A DNA stretch of 64,000 bases from Peribacillus huizhouensis (GTDB taxonomy: Bacteria; Bacillota; Bacilli; Bacillales; DSM-1321): positions 62,001 through 126,000 of the forward strand of contig NZ_JACJHX010000008.1 in the NCBI RefSeq assembly GCF_014138605.1, written 5' to 3'. A program made the translations under genes and the position numbers. The notes beneath the pieces are model-generated. The model worked only from the letters and a program-made list of their open reading frames with translations, was not told the DNA's origin and ran no database searches. Shown here one piece after another: positions 19,097 through 27,517 of the stretch. The first letter of the stretch is position 1. Each line of letters begins with the position of its first letter.

Positions 19097-19303
19097 ATGT
19101 TTTCCAATATTGGAGTACCAGGTTTAATTCTCATTCTTATATTAGCACTTATTGTTTTTGGCCCTAGTAAGCTACCTGAAATTGGAAGAGCCGTCGGAAA
19201 TTCATTACGCGAATTTAAAAAAGCGACAAAAGAATTAACAGATGATATTAAAGAAGATGTAAAAGAAGACATTAAAATCGCAAAACAAGATTCACTAAAA
19301 TAG
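19097..19303 (+). CDS. tatA: Twin-arginine translocase subunit TatA
   Basis: TatA oligomers form the variable pore for export of folded proteins with twin-arginine signals. The 68-residue protein has the family plan: a short outside end, one helix ([13 protein letters not shown]), the [14 protein letters not shown] hinge, an amphipathic helix ([15 protein letters not shown]) and a charged tail. The ATG at 19097 has AGAGGAG eight bases upstream. A GTG at 19088 lies inside that ribosome site and is unlikely to be used. No tatC follows here, so this is a stand-alone TatA whose TatC partner must be encoded elsewhere. Confidence 0.93.
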   Translation: MFSNIGVPGLILILILALIVFGPSKLPEIGRAVGNSLREFKKATKELTDDIKEDVKEDIKIAKQDSLK

Positions 19304-19320
19304 TAATATAAGTGATATCC

Positions 19321-19480
19321 TCAGTTGCACAATTTATCCCGCATTAACAGGCAGTCCCCACCTCAAGGCTTAGTGGATTTGAAGAAGCCTTGGTGGGAGT
19401 TAAACTGCCGAAATCCTGATTGGATCGGCTAACAATTAGTGGGAGATGATGCCCCGCACTGATTGAAGTTTCACTTGATA
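19321..19480. repeat. Dispersed hairpin repeat, copy C (longest copy)
   Basis: In inverted orientation relative to copies A and B. Read on the reverse strand it has TCAAGTGAAACTTCAATCAG, an imperfect stem (CAATCAGTG..CACTAATTG), GTTAGCCGATCC, then a second long stem (CCAAGGCTT / AAGCCTTG, with CCCACC and GGTGGG flanks), and ends with ACTGCCTGTTAATGCGGGAT. That last block is also the end of copy A, so this looks like the full-length element of about 160 bases and the others are shortened. Confidence 0.7.
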
Positions 19481-19515
19481 GAAAAGAATTAACTATTTTT
19501 AAATTTTCGAAAAGA

Positions 19516-19542
19516 AAAGACGCCTGCATTGCAGGCGTCTTT
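19516..19542. terminator. Strong 12-bp hairpin, terminator on the reverse strand
   Basis: AAAGACGCCTGC pairs perfectly with GCAGGCGTCTTT around a 3-base loop. The reverse strand continues TTCTTTTC, a reasonable U-tract; the forward side is weaker but may still end tatA transcripts. Confidence 0.65.
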
Positions 19543-19969
19543 GATGCGTTTGCGGCGAGAAACCGTTGGGCCACATCCCTAACGTGCGTTAAGCATGTTC
19601 CTCGTCTTATGCAAATTAGCTCATCGCTTTATTAATATATCATTTTGACGATCAGCAGACAAGGTTTATTTGAAAAATAATTTTTTCTCTTTGGGTTCCT
19701 TTAATTACTCCTTTAACTATTTGTTTAGAAAGTACCCCTTAGTAAATAAAATTTGGCTATTATCTTTTTTAGAATAGTCGTATATAATATATTCTGACGA
19801 GGTTATTAATGAAATAATCATAAATTTATTCATTATTTTTCCCTTAAATACTGAAATTTGAGTATTTCTGTCTTAATTGCATAACCATATTTAGCTTTTT
19901 ACTATCATTGGTATAATAAAGTATAATATATATTCTAACGAGGAAATTTACAAAATACTCAAATTATAA

Positions 19970-20008
19970 AAATACAGCAACTCAAATGATAAGCTGCTGT
20001 ATTTTTTA
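19970..20008. terminator. Bidirectional terminator downstream of the HemAT-like gene
   Basis: AAATACAGCA (19970-19979) pairs with TGCTGTATTT (19995-20004). T-runs follow on both strands. It lies about 20 bases after the chemoreceptor stop codon. Confidence 0.8.
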
Positions 20009-20029
20009 TCAATTTTATTTATTTTTTGT

Positions 20030-21331
20030 TTACAAATTTATCATTAATCGACTTAATTCATCCGAAGATACGGCTACTTTATCAAATCCAGAGCTCAAGC
20101 TATGGAAAATATCTGTAAAATCAGACATTTCTCCAGCAATAATAACATTTTGCTCCATTACTTTTTCCATCGAAGTTAGAATGTGATTAAAAAATACCGT
20201 CGTTTCTTCTGAATGTTCCTTTACATTTTTCATATCATCTTTGACTGAGTATATAAAAGCGTTCATTTCCTCAGTATAAGATTGAATTCCATTAATTAAC
20301 AACGAAACCTCAGATACAGATTTCTTCGTACTTTCAGCAAGTTTCCTTACTTCACCTGCTACGACTGCAAATCCTTTGCCGTTTTCTCCTGCTCTAGCAG
20401 CTTCAATTGCAGCATTCAAGGCCAATAAATTTGTCTGATCAGCAATTGCAGTTACCATTGTAACGACTCCATTAATTTTAAGTGAAGTATTAGTTAATTG
20501 CTCCATTTGATGAGAAAATTGGTTCATAGCCTCTTGTGAACTAATCATTAACTCTTCAACATTTTTCAAAAGTGTTACTCCTTCTTTTGACTTTTGAACT
20601 GTATCAGTTGCAATATTTGAGCCTTCCTCTGTTAAAGATTGAATTTCATTTATTTTATACTGAATATCTAGTGTGGCAGCATTTGTCTCTTCACTAACTG
20701 ACGCTAATTCTTGAGTGTTAGCTTGAATAGTTGATTTAATTACTTGTTTTTCCGATGCAACTTGGTTACGAATCTTTTCACTTTCCAATTCATATGCTTC
20801 CAGAACGATTTGTTGTTCTAAACTTAATAATTTAGTAATAGCAAGTACAATTTCTCGATACTCTTCCATCGTTTCTGCTATGGGCGTTACCAAATCAATT
20901 AGTGATTTTTGTAAATCTTGAAAAGCGCACATATACCATTTGGGTTGCAATCCTATTCGAACATGGACGTGTGCGATGATATTCCGCTGTTTTATGTAGT
21001 CATCATTAATTTTCCCACTAAACATTTCATAAATGTGACGGTTCAATGTTTTTTTCAATCTATCGATGGAACTATTATCTTGAATAATTCTCATCAGTCC
21101 AGGTTGTTTTTCCAGATTGAGATAGAAATTACCGACAATCATATCTATGTTTTCTTTAATCAGTGGTTGAAGAGAACGTGCAACACATAAATCTTTTTTT
21201 GTTAGCTGAATCAAATCCATTTGAATTAAGACATCTGGATATTGATTAACATTAATTTCAGTCATTTCTTCATATTGTTCATGCAAGCTCTTCTCTTTTT
21301 TTTTCCTGTTTCTCATAATAAATGGTTTCAT
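20030..21331 (-). CDS. hemAT: HemAT-like globin-coupled methyl-accepting chemoreceptor
   Basis: A soluble 433-residue oxygen sensor for chemotaxis. Residues about 25-185 are a sensor globin. The proximal haem histidine is in [14 protein letters not shown] (His123, with His121 beside it), and Tyr70 in VGNFY corresponds to the distal tyrosine of B. subtilis HemAT. The C-terminal half is the coiled-coil signalling domain with the hairpin tip [21 protein letters not shown] and [14 protein letters not shown]. There are no membrane segments. The ATG follows GAGGAG at good spacing, and a terminator lies just downstream. It is not near other chemotaxis genes here, as expected for HemAT. Confidence 0.93.
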   Translation of the reverse strand: MKPFIMRNRKKKEKSLHEQYEEMTEINVNQYPDVLIQMDLIQLTKKDLCVARSLQPLIKENIDMIVGNFYLNLEKQPGLMRIIQDNSSIDRLKKTLNRHIYEMFSGKINDDYIKQRNIIAHVHVRIGLQPKWYMCAFQDLQKSLIDLVTPIAETMEEYREIVLAITKLLSLEQQIVLEAYELESEKIRNQVASEKQVIKSTIQANTQELASVSEETNAATLDIQYKINEIQSLTEEGSNIATDTVQKSKEGVTLLKNVEELMISSQEAMNQFSHQMEQLTNTSLKINGVVTMVTAIADQTNLLALNAAIEAARAGENGKGFAVVAGEVRKLAESTKKSVSEVSLLINGIQSYTEEMNAFIYSVKDDMKNVKEHSEETTVFFNHILTSMEKVMEQNVIIAGEMSDFTDIFHSLSSGFDKVAVSSDELSRLMINL

Positions 21332-21504
21332 TAATCAAATCTCCTCAATACTGTATTAAAGTGTTTAATTATATATCGGTAAATTTGTTAGAATTTTAAT
21401 AACTCTGGTACAAATATACAAGTCACTTCCTAAAAAAACGAAGAACTGCCATTGACGTTCGTTTCACAGATTCTTATACTGTATAAATGAATGAGAGAAA
21501 ATAG

Positions 21505-22578
21505 GTGAATGCAGTGGATTTTTCGATACAATATTTATCTTTTTACGTAATATCTGTCGAAGGAAAAGGTGATCAGGCGGATAAACGATATAAGCATTTC
21601 CAAACATTGGATGAAGAAGAATATGAAAATAGCTCACTCAAGGATTTTCTTGATGGAGAATTAATGAAAATTAGCAAACGTAAAGTTGATCGGCATCCAA
21701 AAGCTGAACAAGTTCCAACTAAAATTGGATTTTTTATCGTCGAAGAAGGACATGAATTAGACTCTAATCCAAACTATAATTTATTCAATCGTGTTCGTTT
21801 TGCAGATACAAAAGACCAGTTTCATGATGAGAACGAACAATTTGTTAGCGCGTATTTAGACACTAGTGCAGTTCGGGGCGGTGTTTTTCTCATCGCAAGT
21901 GCAAAATTAACAAAATACTTTGATGAACCATTCGTATTCTTACTTAAATGTGACTTCGAGCCAAAGGTCGCCTCCATATCCGACGAAGCAACCTTAATTC
22001 AAAACGTAGAAATGGCCATTACAACGAAAAACATGAAATCTATCCAATATCCCTACATGCCAGAAGAAGGAATGGTTGAACCTGGCGAACTAAAGATTCA
22101 TCAAGCCTCTCATGCCCGCTACTTTGAAGACTTCTTGAAATTCGTTGATTATGGTGAATCAATGCCAGAAATTATCCGGAATGAAGTGGTCGGAATGGTG
22201 AGCGAACACGTGAACGAACATTTTCCGGAAGGCAGCGATGCCCGCGTTGAATTCGAAAATGACATCGAAATATGGTCGGCCAGTGAGAAGCGCGAACTGC
22301 GTGAACGCCTTGATTCGCACCGCATCGTCGAGGCAGCCGCATCTATGATCGAAATTACGCCGGACCTCGATTTGAAAATGAAGCTCGACCATATTAGCGT
22401 AAATGGGCTACTTTCTGACTTCGGGGAATCGGTCCATATCGCAAAAGTTAACGACAAGTATGTAACGGTAATTGAGTCGGATTCCATCGTTTTCGAGAAG
22501 AGCGTCAGCCCGATCGAGTTTTTAAAACCGGAAATGCTCGAAGTAGTAATGGAAAGAATTAACGCTAAAAACAAGTAA
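21505..22578 (+). CDS. DUF3900-like cytosolic protein; 3' half with phage-like codon use
   Basis: A 357-residue soluble protein beginning MNAVDFSIQYLSFYVISVEGKGDQ. I recall this opening from the Bacillus DUF3900 family; its biochemical role is unknown. The odd feature is composition: up to about 22140 the codons are AT-rich like the chromosome. From about 22150 they become GC-richer (many TCG, GAC, CGC, GAG) like the adjoining phage, without breaking the frame. This fits a prophage that integrates inside the gene and carries a replacement 3' end. Alternatives are recombination with a divergent allele, or an intact gene that merely varies in composition. Confidence 0.75.
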   Translation: MNAVDFSIQYLSFYVISVEGKGDQADKRYKHFQTLDEEEYENSSLKDFLDGELMKISKRKVDRHPKAEQVPTKIGFFIVEEGHELDSNPNYNLFNRVRFADTKDQFHDENEQFVSAYLDTSAVRGGVFLIASAKLTKYFDEPFVFLLKCDFEPKVASISDEATLIQNVEMAITTKNMKSIQYPYMPEEGMVEPGELKIHQASHARYFEDFLKFVDYGESMPEIIRNEVVGMVSEHVNEHFPEGSDARVEFENDIEIWSASEKRELRERLDSHRIVEAAASMIEITPDLDLKMKLDHISVNGLLSDFGESVHIAKVNDKYVTVIESDSIVFEKSVSPIEFLKPEMLEVVMERINAKNK

Positions 22579-22611
22579 ATTGGTCCGAAACACACGTAAA
22601 TCACGCGGAAA

Positions 22612-22643
22612 TGTGACCGCAAGTGTGACCCGTGTGTGACCGC
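22612..22643. repeat. Clustered TGTGACCGC repeats
   Basis: TGTGACCGC occurs at 22612 and 22635, with a one-base variant TGTGACCCG at 22624, so units are spaced 11-12 bases, one helical turn. A further copy lies at 22691 within the palindromic hairpin. They could be protein-binding iterons or arm-type recombinase sites at the element's left end. Confidence 0.5.
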
Positions 22644-22682
22644 AAAATAACCCTGCATTACGCAGATTTCCTACGTTTATGG

Positions 22683-22707
22683 GCGGTCACTGTGACCGCT
22701 CTTTTCT
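22683..22707. terminator. Hairpin terminator at the chromosome-phage junction
   Basis: GCGGTCA / TGACCGC with a 3-base loop followed by TCTTTTC. It sits between the converging DUF3900-like gene and the YolD-like gene. Confidence 0.6.
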
Positions 22708-22711
22708 ATTA

Positions 22712-23050
22712 TTACTCGTCAACCTCTACGCCAACCAACGCCTCAAACTCCAACCTCTCGACGGACCCATCCCGTTTCTTCACGCGCAGATCCTTCGTAA
22801 TCGGATTTATATAATGTACGAAGCCCACGACTTCCTCCGTAAATCCGTTCGCCCATACCGAAAGTCTGACGTCCAGCAAATATTCCATTGCGTAGGCAAT
22901 CCGCGTATCAAATTCCGCCAACTGATATTCGTCCAACACCGGCTTGGCTTCCCGCTCACAATCAATCAGTGCCTCGCGAAGCAATGCGGTTTGTTCCGTT
23001 AAGAAAGCCGCAGGTTGCCACTTAATTAGTCCGCGATCATGTATCGCCAT
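22712..23050 (-). CDS. YolD-like protein
   Basis: The 112-residue protein has the YolD pattern: a DRGLIKWQPAAFLTEQTALLREAL N-terminal segment, a central helix, and a beta-rich GFVHYINPITKDLRVKKRDG..LEFEALVGVE end. YolD proteins in SP-beta-type phages usually accompany a UvrX/UmuC-like polymerase; none is visible here. Start: the ATG at 23050 has TTGGAGG seven bases upstream. An in-frame extension to 23191 would overlap the upstream gene and lacks a ribosome site. It follows the initiator-like gene by 55 bases and ends at the phage left edge. Confidence 0.8.
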   Translation of the reverse strand: MAIHDRGLIKWQPAAFLTEQTALLREALIDCEREAKPVLDEYQLAEFDTRIAYAMEYLLDVRLSVWANGFTEEVVGFVHYINPITKDLRVKKRDGSVERLEFEALVGVEVDE

Positions 23051-23105
23051 ACCTAACGCCTCCAATTTCGTAATGTTAGCGTTAGTATATACGAACATAC
23101 ATTCG

Positions 23106-23900
23106 TTAGTCAAGTTGAAGCCAATCGTATTCTTCGTTAGTCCGTTTATATATTTCACGACTGGCCTCCGCAGTAGCTTGCTGCCATGCAACGAATAGAT
23201 AATCGTCTAGCTTGCGGACTTTCCCCTGCTTCGATTTCATGATTGCGTTATGGAACGCTACGACGAAAGGTTCCGTGTAATCCTCGATCATAAAATGGCG
23301 ATTGATCGAACGCTTTGCCCGTAAAAGAATTCCGTAGTATTTATAAATAGCATCTGCGTTAAAGTAACGAGACATCGCCGTATAGATATCGCTTGGCAAC
23401 GATCTTTTCAGCGCTTCGGACGGAATATACGTATCTAGTAATGTAGCTCTTTTTAATTGATTAATAGAAAACAAAGGTTCGGATTTGATTTCCGAAGGTT
23501 CTGCGCTACTCTCCGTAGGGGTTTCGTCCTCCTGTCGACTGGACATGCTCGACTGGTCACTAGTAGGTAAATCGCTGCTCGGCGGAAGTATTTGAATAAT
23601 GTTAGCGCCCTTACCTCCGTTAACCTTTCGCGTGGTTGCTATCTTCTTAACGATGCCTAGCTCCGCCAATTTCGCCAACGCCCGCCGGGCCGTCTTTTCA
23701 CTCTTCGCAATAAGGTTCGCAAGGGTCGCCGCCTTTAGGTGCGCAACTCCCGCAAACTTGACAGCGTAACGAGCGATGGCTTTAAGTGTCACGCGATCCG
23801 TTTCGTTAAGGTCGTAAGTATTACGTTTAATATGCGTGTAAATTGCGTCGTTTAATTCCTGCGTAGAGTTGAACGTTTGGTACTCCGCTAAGTAATGCAC
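23106..23900 (-). CDS. Winged-helix replication or regulatory protein (initiator-like)
   Basis: A 264-residue protein with a DNA-binding N-terminal half. VTLKAIARYAVKFAGVAHLKAATLANLIAKSEKTARRALAKLAELGIVKKI (about 45-95) is a winged helix-turn-helix. A linker rich in Ser/Glu/Pro follows, then a C-terminal helical region (EALKRSLPSDIYTAMSRYF...IEDYTEPFVVAFHNAIM). The layout resembles plasmid/phage initiators or primosome adaptors but no exact family is recognised. Start: GGAGGAG favours a GTG at 23900; an ATG at 23915 overlaps that site. It is transcribed from a promoter whose spacer is exactly a palindromic operator shared with the divergent repressor gene. Downstream is the YolD-like gene. 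Confidence 0.7.
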   Translation of the reverse strand: MHYLAEYQTFNSTQELNDAIYTHIKRNTYDLNETDRVTLKAIARYAVKFAGVAHLKAATLANLIAKSEKTARRALAKLAELGIVKKIATTRKVNGGKGANIIQILPPSSDLPTSDQSSMSSRQEDETPTESSAEPSEIKSEPLFSINQLKRATLLDTYIPSEALKRSLPSDIYTAMSRYFNADAIYKYYGILLRAKRSINRHFMIEDYTEPFVVAFHNAIMKSKQGKVRKLDDYLFVAWQQATAEASREIYKRTNEEYDWLQLD

Positions 23901-23933
23901 AAATATCTCCTCCATTTCCTTTATTTAGATATA

Positions 23934-23961
23934 AGTATATATCGTTATAGCGATAAGTCAA
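23934..23961 (-). promoter_or_regulatory. Leftward promoter with operator O1 filling the spacer
   Basis: -35 TTGACT (23956-23961), 16-base spacer, -10 TATACT (23934-23939). The spacer, 23940-23955, is exactly the palindrome TATCGTTATAGCGATA. Repressor binding there would block the initiator-like gene. Confidence 0.8.
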
Positions 23962-23967
23962 CCACTA

Positions 23968-23996
23968 TTTACAAAATAGCGATATTCCGTTATACT
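23968..23996 (+). promoter_or_regulatory. Rightward repressor promoter with operator O2 in the spacer
   Basis: -35 TTTACA (23968-23973), 17-base spacer, -10 TATACT (23991-23996). The spacer contains TAGCGATA and CCGTTATA half-sites related to O1, predicting autoregulation of the XRE gene at 24027. Confidence 0.8.
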
Positions 23997-24026
23997 TATA
24001 CAAAACGGTACAAGGAGGAAACTCGT

Positions 24027-24227
24027 ATGCTATACGTTAAAGTTGCGGAAATACTTGAAGAACAAGGAATCACGCGCGCAACCCTCGCCGAAATGACAGG
24101 ACTTCGTCCGAACGTTATTAGCGAAATATGCAATAACCAACGGACGACGATAAATCGCGAACATTTGGCGCGAATTGCAAAAGCGTTAAATATTACGGAC
24201 GTTAGCCGACTTATAGAACTACGCTAG
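24027..24227 (+). CDS. XRE-family (Cro/CI-type) transcriptional regulator
   Basis: A compact 66-residue repressor that is almost entirely a helix-turn-helix: KVAEILEEQGITRATLAEMTGLRPNVISEICNNQRTTINREHLARIAKALNI. This is the YozG-like minimal XRE form. Start: the ATG at 24027 is preceded by AAGGAGG; the frame is open upstream but lacks a start signal there. It lies divergent from the initiator-like gene across the O1/O2 operator pair, so it likely represses both. Its stop overlaps the 3' end of the convergent ATPase gene by 9 bases, linking the switch to that operon. It may determine lysogeny or plasmid maintenance. Confidence 0.88.
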   Translation: MLYVKVAEILEEQGITRATLAEMTGLRPNVISEICNNQRTTINREHLARIAKALNITDVSRLIELR

Positions 24228-26840
24228 TAACGATTCAACTTCCGTCCAATGGCGCCCATACATTCGCGAGTGGCGTTTCGTTAAGAACGAGTTGTCATAC
24301 TGCGGTAACCTTTCGGACGGTGGCGCGAGGCCCTTCAGCAAGAAAGCGTTCTGCCTTCGCCCACCAAATCGCGCTAGGAATATCGCATGATAGGCTTCCG
24401 TTTGCAGCGCCAGCTCAACGTCAAAGTTCGGCTTTAGCTGCGCTTCTAACTTTTCGAACACCTTCCGATTGTCGTTCGCGAAAAGGAACCAATTGATCCC
24501 GCCGCTAATTAAATCGTTGTCTAAGTCGTATTTCAGCAAGTCGAAATGGTGGAACGCGAATATGCCCGCTAATCGCCACTTCGGTCCCTCCAGTACAATC
24601 CGTTGCATAAGCGCTTTTAGTCCTGGCGTTAAGTATTGGTGAGGCTCGTTGAACACTATAAACGCGCTGCCTTCCGCTGGATCCATTAGAAGCTTCGTCA
24701 TAAATATTTTAAGCGTCACCCAATGTATTAACGTTTTCGCCGACAATGCGCCGAGCTTACGATTCGGCACGCGAATAATGACGACCTTCCCTTCACGTAT
24801 CCACTTCTCGAAATCAATCTCCGGCTTCGGTGCCTGCGCAAATATGCGGAATAAAGTATCGTCGCCGAGCATTTCGTCAAGCCGATTTAGGATTGCGCTG
24901 GCCTTACCGTCCAGAGTCTTTTGACCATCGCGCAACACCTTCGGATTTCCTTTCGCATCTAGTCCGTATTCTGAAAGGTATTTTTCGAGGAAATGCGCCG
25001 TACGTACGTGACCGCCTTTATGCAACTCCTTCGCCCTTTCTGCGCGAAACTCTTCGTCTTCCAACAGCCTCTTTATTTCGAACAAACTCCCGCCACTGGC
25101 TTTCGCGAACTCCCGCAGAATAGAACGCGACTGCCCCATCGATTCCATATCGCCGAAGAAGTCGATTAGCTCCTGCGCAAAACGGTTTGTGCCGTTCGTG
25201 CCGAGCCGTTCGATAATTTCCGTCAAGTCCATCGGTACAGGGTAATCCGTGTCGCTTAGATCGAGGTCGATAATCTTATCCGCCGGCAAAGAGTCGCGCA
25301 CGCCGTCCGCAAAGCCGCGCTCGCCATCTTCCATGATAGCGTCTATTACGAACGTAGCGATTCCGTGATTCAAGCACGCTTCGATCACAAGGTTTTTCGC
25401 CAATGTGTCTTTACCCATACGCGGAGCCCCAACGAGTCCGTAACTACGGAAAGTTTCGTCGAGGTTACTTGTCGGAATACATATCGGATGCTGGACGCCC
25501 TTCACTTCGCTATGCCCGACTAAAACCCCGTTGCTTTTCGATTTGACCGCCTTAGGCTCTTCCTCCACCGAACGTATATTATTACTTCCGATATTCAACG
25601 TAATTCCACCTAACAGCACGCCAGCCTTCGTCTCTTTATGTACAAGTACCGAAGGCACATCCGACTCAGCTTTTCGATTTACCGCGAGCTCTTCTTCGTA
25701 TTTCTGCTGCACGGAAGATGTCGGCAACATTAGCGCTACTTTCGCCAGTTCGTCGCAAGATAGTAACGAAACATCTCCGTCAGCTTTCGTACGATTAGAT
25801 AGATGCAGCGTATTTAATTCCGACACTACTTCCGCCTTGCGTGCTTTGATTCGAATCTTAGCCGGCCTTAATTCGTTATCGCCAGCTATTTCGCTGAACG
25901 CACTGCTTAACGTATTGGCGACGAGATTGCCGCGAAGCTTTTCGTCTGTAACCGTAGCCACGCGAATATGTGTCTTCCATACCGGCTGGTTGATTTTATT
26001 GGCGCTACGGTCGGAGAGGCGCGTTATATTCAGCTCGTCAAGCAACGCTGATTTTCGGTCGATGGCGGGCTTCTTTTCGTACACCTTTTCCGACTTAAAG
26101 AACGTATTGCTGACGGCATTCAGCGTGTCGTTAAGCACGTCGTAAATCTCATTAAAGAACGTAATCAAGCCTCCTTTTAGCGCATTTCCTGCCTTGTCAG
26201 CCGTTAGTTTTGCGCGCTGAGGAACTTTACCCTTCGCAAGCTTTTCGTGCGCCCATGAGGCATTCTTCGCCCATTTAGCGCGGCTATAAACCTCGGAAAT
26301 AACGGACAGCCTTGCGAAATCTCCATCGTCGGATATATCGTCTAGTGCCGTAAGTATCGAAGCGATCGGCGAAGTCTGCTCCGTTTGATTCGTATGCATC
26401 GAAAATATGTCGTGACGGGCTAGGCGGAGTTCTTGCAAGGTCAGCTCGCCAGTTTGCGGGATTTCAAGCGCTTCGACTCCGACTTCCTCAACGGTCACAC
26501 GCATATAGTTTTCGAGGATTTCGCGAAACTTCTTCGCCCATAGCTCCGACGTACTTACGTAGAACTCGACCGTCTTTTTGCCGTCTGCACGGCGGAATAC
26601 TACGTCGAACCAAATGGCGTCCTTTTCGCGATAAATAAAACGGAAACCACCTTCCGATTTGCTGAGTCGCGCCGGCAAACCTTCGTAAATTTCGTACATC
26701 TTATGAAGCACGCGCCACATTTTCGCATTGCCGTTGTTCGTAACCGAGATGTGTGGCGTAATGCGAAACGTCTTCATTTCGTTTTTCTGCAGTGCGAAGT
26801 AATCCGAAAGCTTAATTGCGTGCAACTTCCGATTGAACAT
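24219..26840 (-). CDS. HerA/TraG-like DNA-transfer or translocase ATPase
   Basis: An 873-residue protein with an unrecognised ~460-residue N-terminal region and a C-terminal P-loop ATPase. Walker A is GAPRMGKDTLAKN near 469, a Walker-B-like AFIVFNEPHQYL is near 725, and a following IFAFHHFDLL near 760 resembles the sensor of VirD4/TraG and HerA/FtsK pumps. Start: AGGAGGTGG precedes the ATG at 26840; an upstream frame to 26918 overlaps the M23 gene. It is the last gene of a pilin-like / M23 peptidase / ATPase operon, which together resemble a minimal conjugation machine. A phage DNA-segregation or packaging role is the alternative. Confidence 0.8.
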   Translation of the reverse strand: MFNRKLHAIKLSDYFALQKNEMKTFRITPHISVTNNGNAKMWRVLHKMYEIYEGLPARLSKSEGGFRFIYREKDAIWFDVVFRRADGKKTVEFYVSTSELWAKKFREILENYMRVTVEEVGVEALEIPQTGELTLQELRLARHDIFSMHTNQTEQTSPIASILTALDDISDDGDFARLSVISEVYSRAKWAKNASWAHEKLAKGKVPQRAKLTADKAGNALKGGLITFFNEIYDVLNDTLNAVSNTFFKSEKVYEKKPAIDRKSALLDELNITRLSDRSANKINQPVWKTHIRVATVTDEKLRGNLVANTLSSAFSEIAGDNELRPAKIRIKARKAEVVSELNTLHLSNRTKADGDVSLLSCDELAKVALMLPTSSVQQKYEEELAVNRKAESDVPSVLVHKETKAGVLLGGITLNIGSNNIRSVEEEPKAVKSKSNGVLVGHSEVKGVQHPICIPTSNLDETFRSYGLVGAPRMGKDTLAKNLVIEACLNHGIATFVIDAIMEDGERGFADGVRDSLPADKIIDLDLSDTDYPVPMDLTEIIERLGTNGTNRFAQELIDFFGDMESMGQSRSILREFAKASGGSLFEIKRLLEDEEFRAERAKELHKGGHVRTAHFLEKYLSEYGLDAKGNPKVLRDGQKTLDGKASAILNRLDEMLGDDTLFRIFAQAPKPEIDFEKWIREGKVVIIRVPNRKLGALSAKTLIHWVTLKIFMTKLLMDPAEGSAFIVFNEPHQYLTPGLKALMQRIVLEGPKWRLAGIFAFHHFDLLKYDLDNDLISGGINWFLFANDNRKVFEKLEAQLKPNFDVELALQTEAYHAIFLARFGGRRQNAFLLKGLAPPSERLPQYDNSFLTKRHSRMYGRHWTEVESLLA

Positions 26841-26851
26841 ACGCCCACCTC

Positions 26852-27502
26852 CTACGAATTTGCGTTGATAATCCACACGATAACGCCCGTCATGCAGACG
26901 CTCCACCAGCCGAGCCACTTGCCCGCCCTGCCTGTAACCATAATCAAAACGCCCACTGCAATCGTAAGAAATCCACCTATTTCCGGCATGGTTGCGGTTA
27001 TTGCGTTTAGACCATCGTGAAGCATATCGACGAATGGATTAACGATAACTTCGACTTGCTTTCCGATGACCCAGTCCGCGAAATTGTTATACTGTTCGAG
27101 GAACCAATTTCCGCCACCTCCGCTGACCGCCGACACTTGTTCCGCAACAGGAGACGGATCAATCCACGCGCCAGCTCCGTCTTTCATAGCGTAGTGTAGA
27201 TGCGGACCCGTCGAGTGGCCCGTATTTCCGCTCAAACCGATTACGTCGCCGGCGTGAAGCTTATCGCCAACCTTTACGCTAACATTGCTCATATGGCCGT
27301 AAATCGAAGTAGTCCCGTCCTGGTTAAGAATCTCAACGCCTTTGCCGAGGTTTTTTCCGCCGAAGTTCATAACCCTTTCGACAGTCCCGTCAGTAATCGT
27401 CCGTAGCGTGGTACCTTCGGGCATGGCGAAATCAATGCCGCGATGCACATGTCCGCGCACTTCCGATAATTCTCCGTAAGGACTTGTAATACGAAATTTC
27501 AT
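26852..27502 (-). CDS. Membrane-anchored M23 (LytM-type) peptidase
   Basis: A 216-residue zinc endopeptidase. The LytM metal motifs are His20/Asp24 in HVHRGIDF and His101/His103 in GPHLHYAM, with GLSGNTGHSTG between. The peptidase domain is at the very N-terminus without a signal peptide. The C-terminus (about 150-212) holds two hydrophobic helices (GGFLTIAVGVLIMVTG and WWSVCMTGVIVWII), an inverted arrangement for a wall hydrolase. It could locally open the wall for a transfer channel. The start ATG follows AAAGGAGG. It lies between the pilin-like gene and the ATPase, 12-16 bases from each. Confidence 0.88.
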   Translation of the reverse strand: MKFRITSPYGELSEVRGHVHRGIDFAMPEGTTLRTITDGTVERVMNFGGKNLGKGVEILNQDGTTSIYGHMSNVSVKVGDKLHAGDVIGLSGNTGHSTGPHLHYAMKDGAGAWIDPSPVAEQVSAVSGGGGNWFLEQYNNFADWVIGKQVEVIVNPFVDMLHDGLNAITATMPEIGGFLTIAVGVLIMVTGRAGKWLGWWSVCMTGVIVWIINANS

Positions 27503-27517
27503 ACTGCCGCCCTCCTT

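Larger units (their letters stand above)
19304..20029. other. Intergenic region with repeat copy C and duplicated promoter-like boxes
   Basis: No gene was recognised. It holds repeat copy C (19321-19480), a strong 12-bp hairpin (19516-19542), two near-identical boxes (TATAATAT..ATTCTRACGAGG at 19783-19802 and 19922-19943) and the terminator at 19970-20008. Confidence 0.5.
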
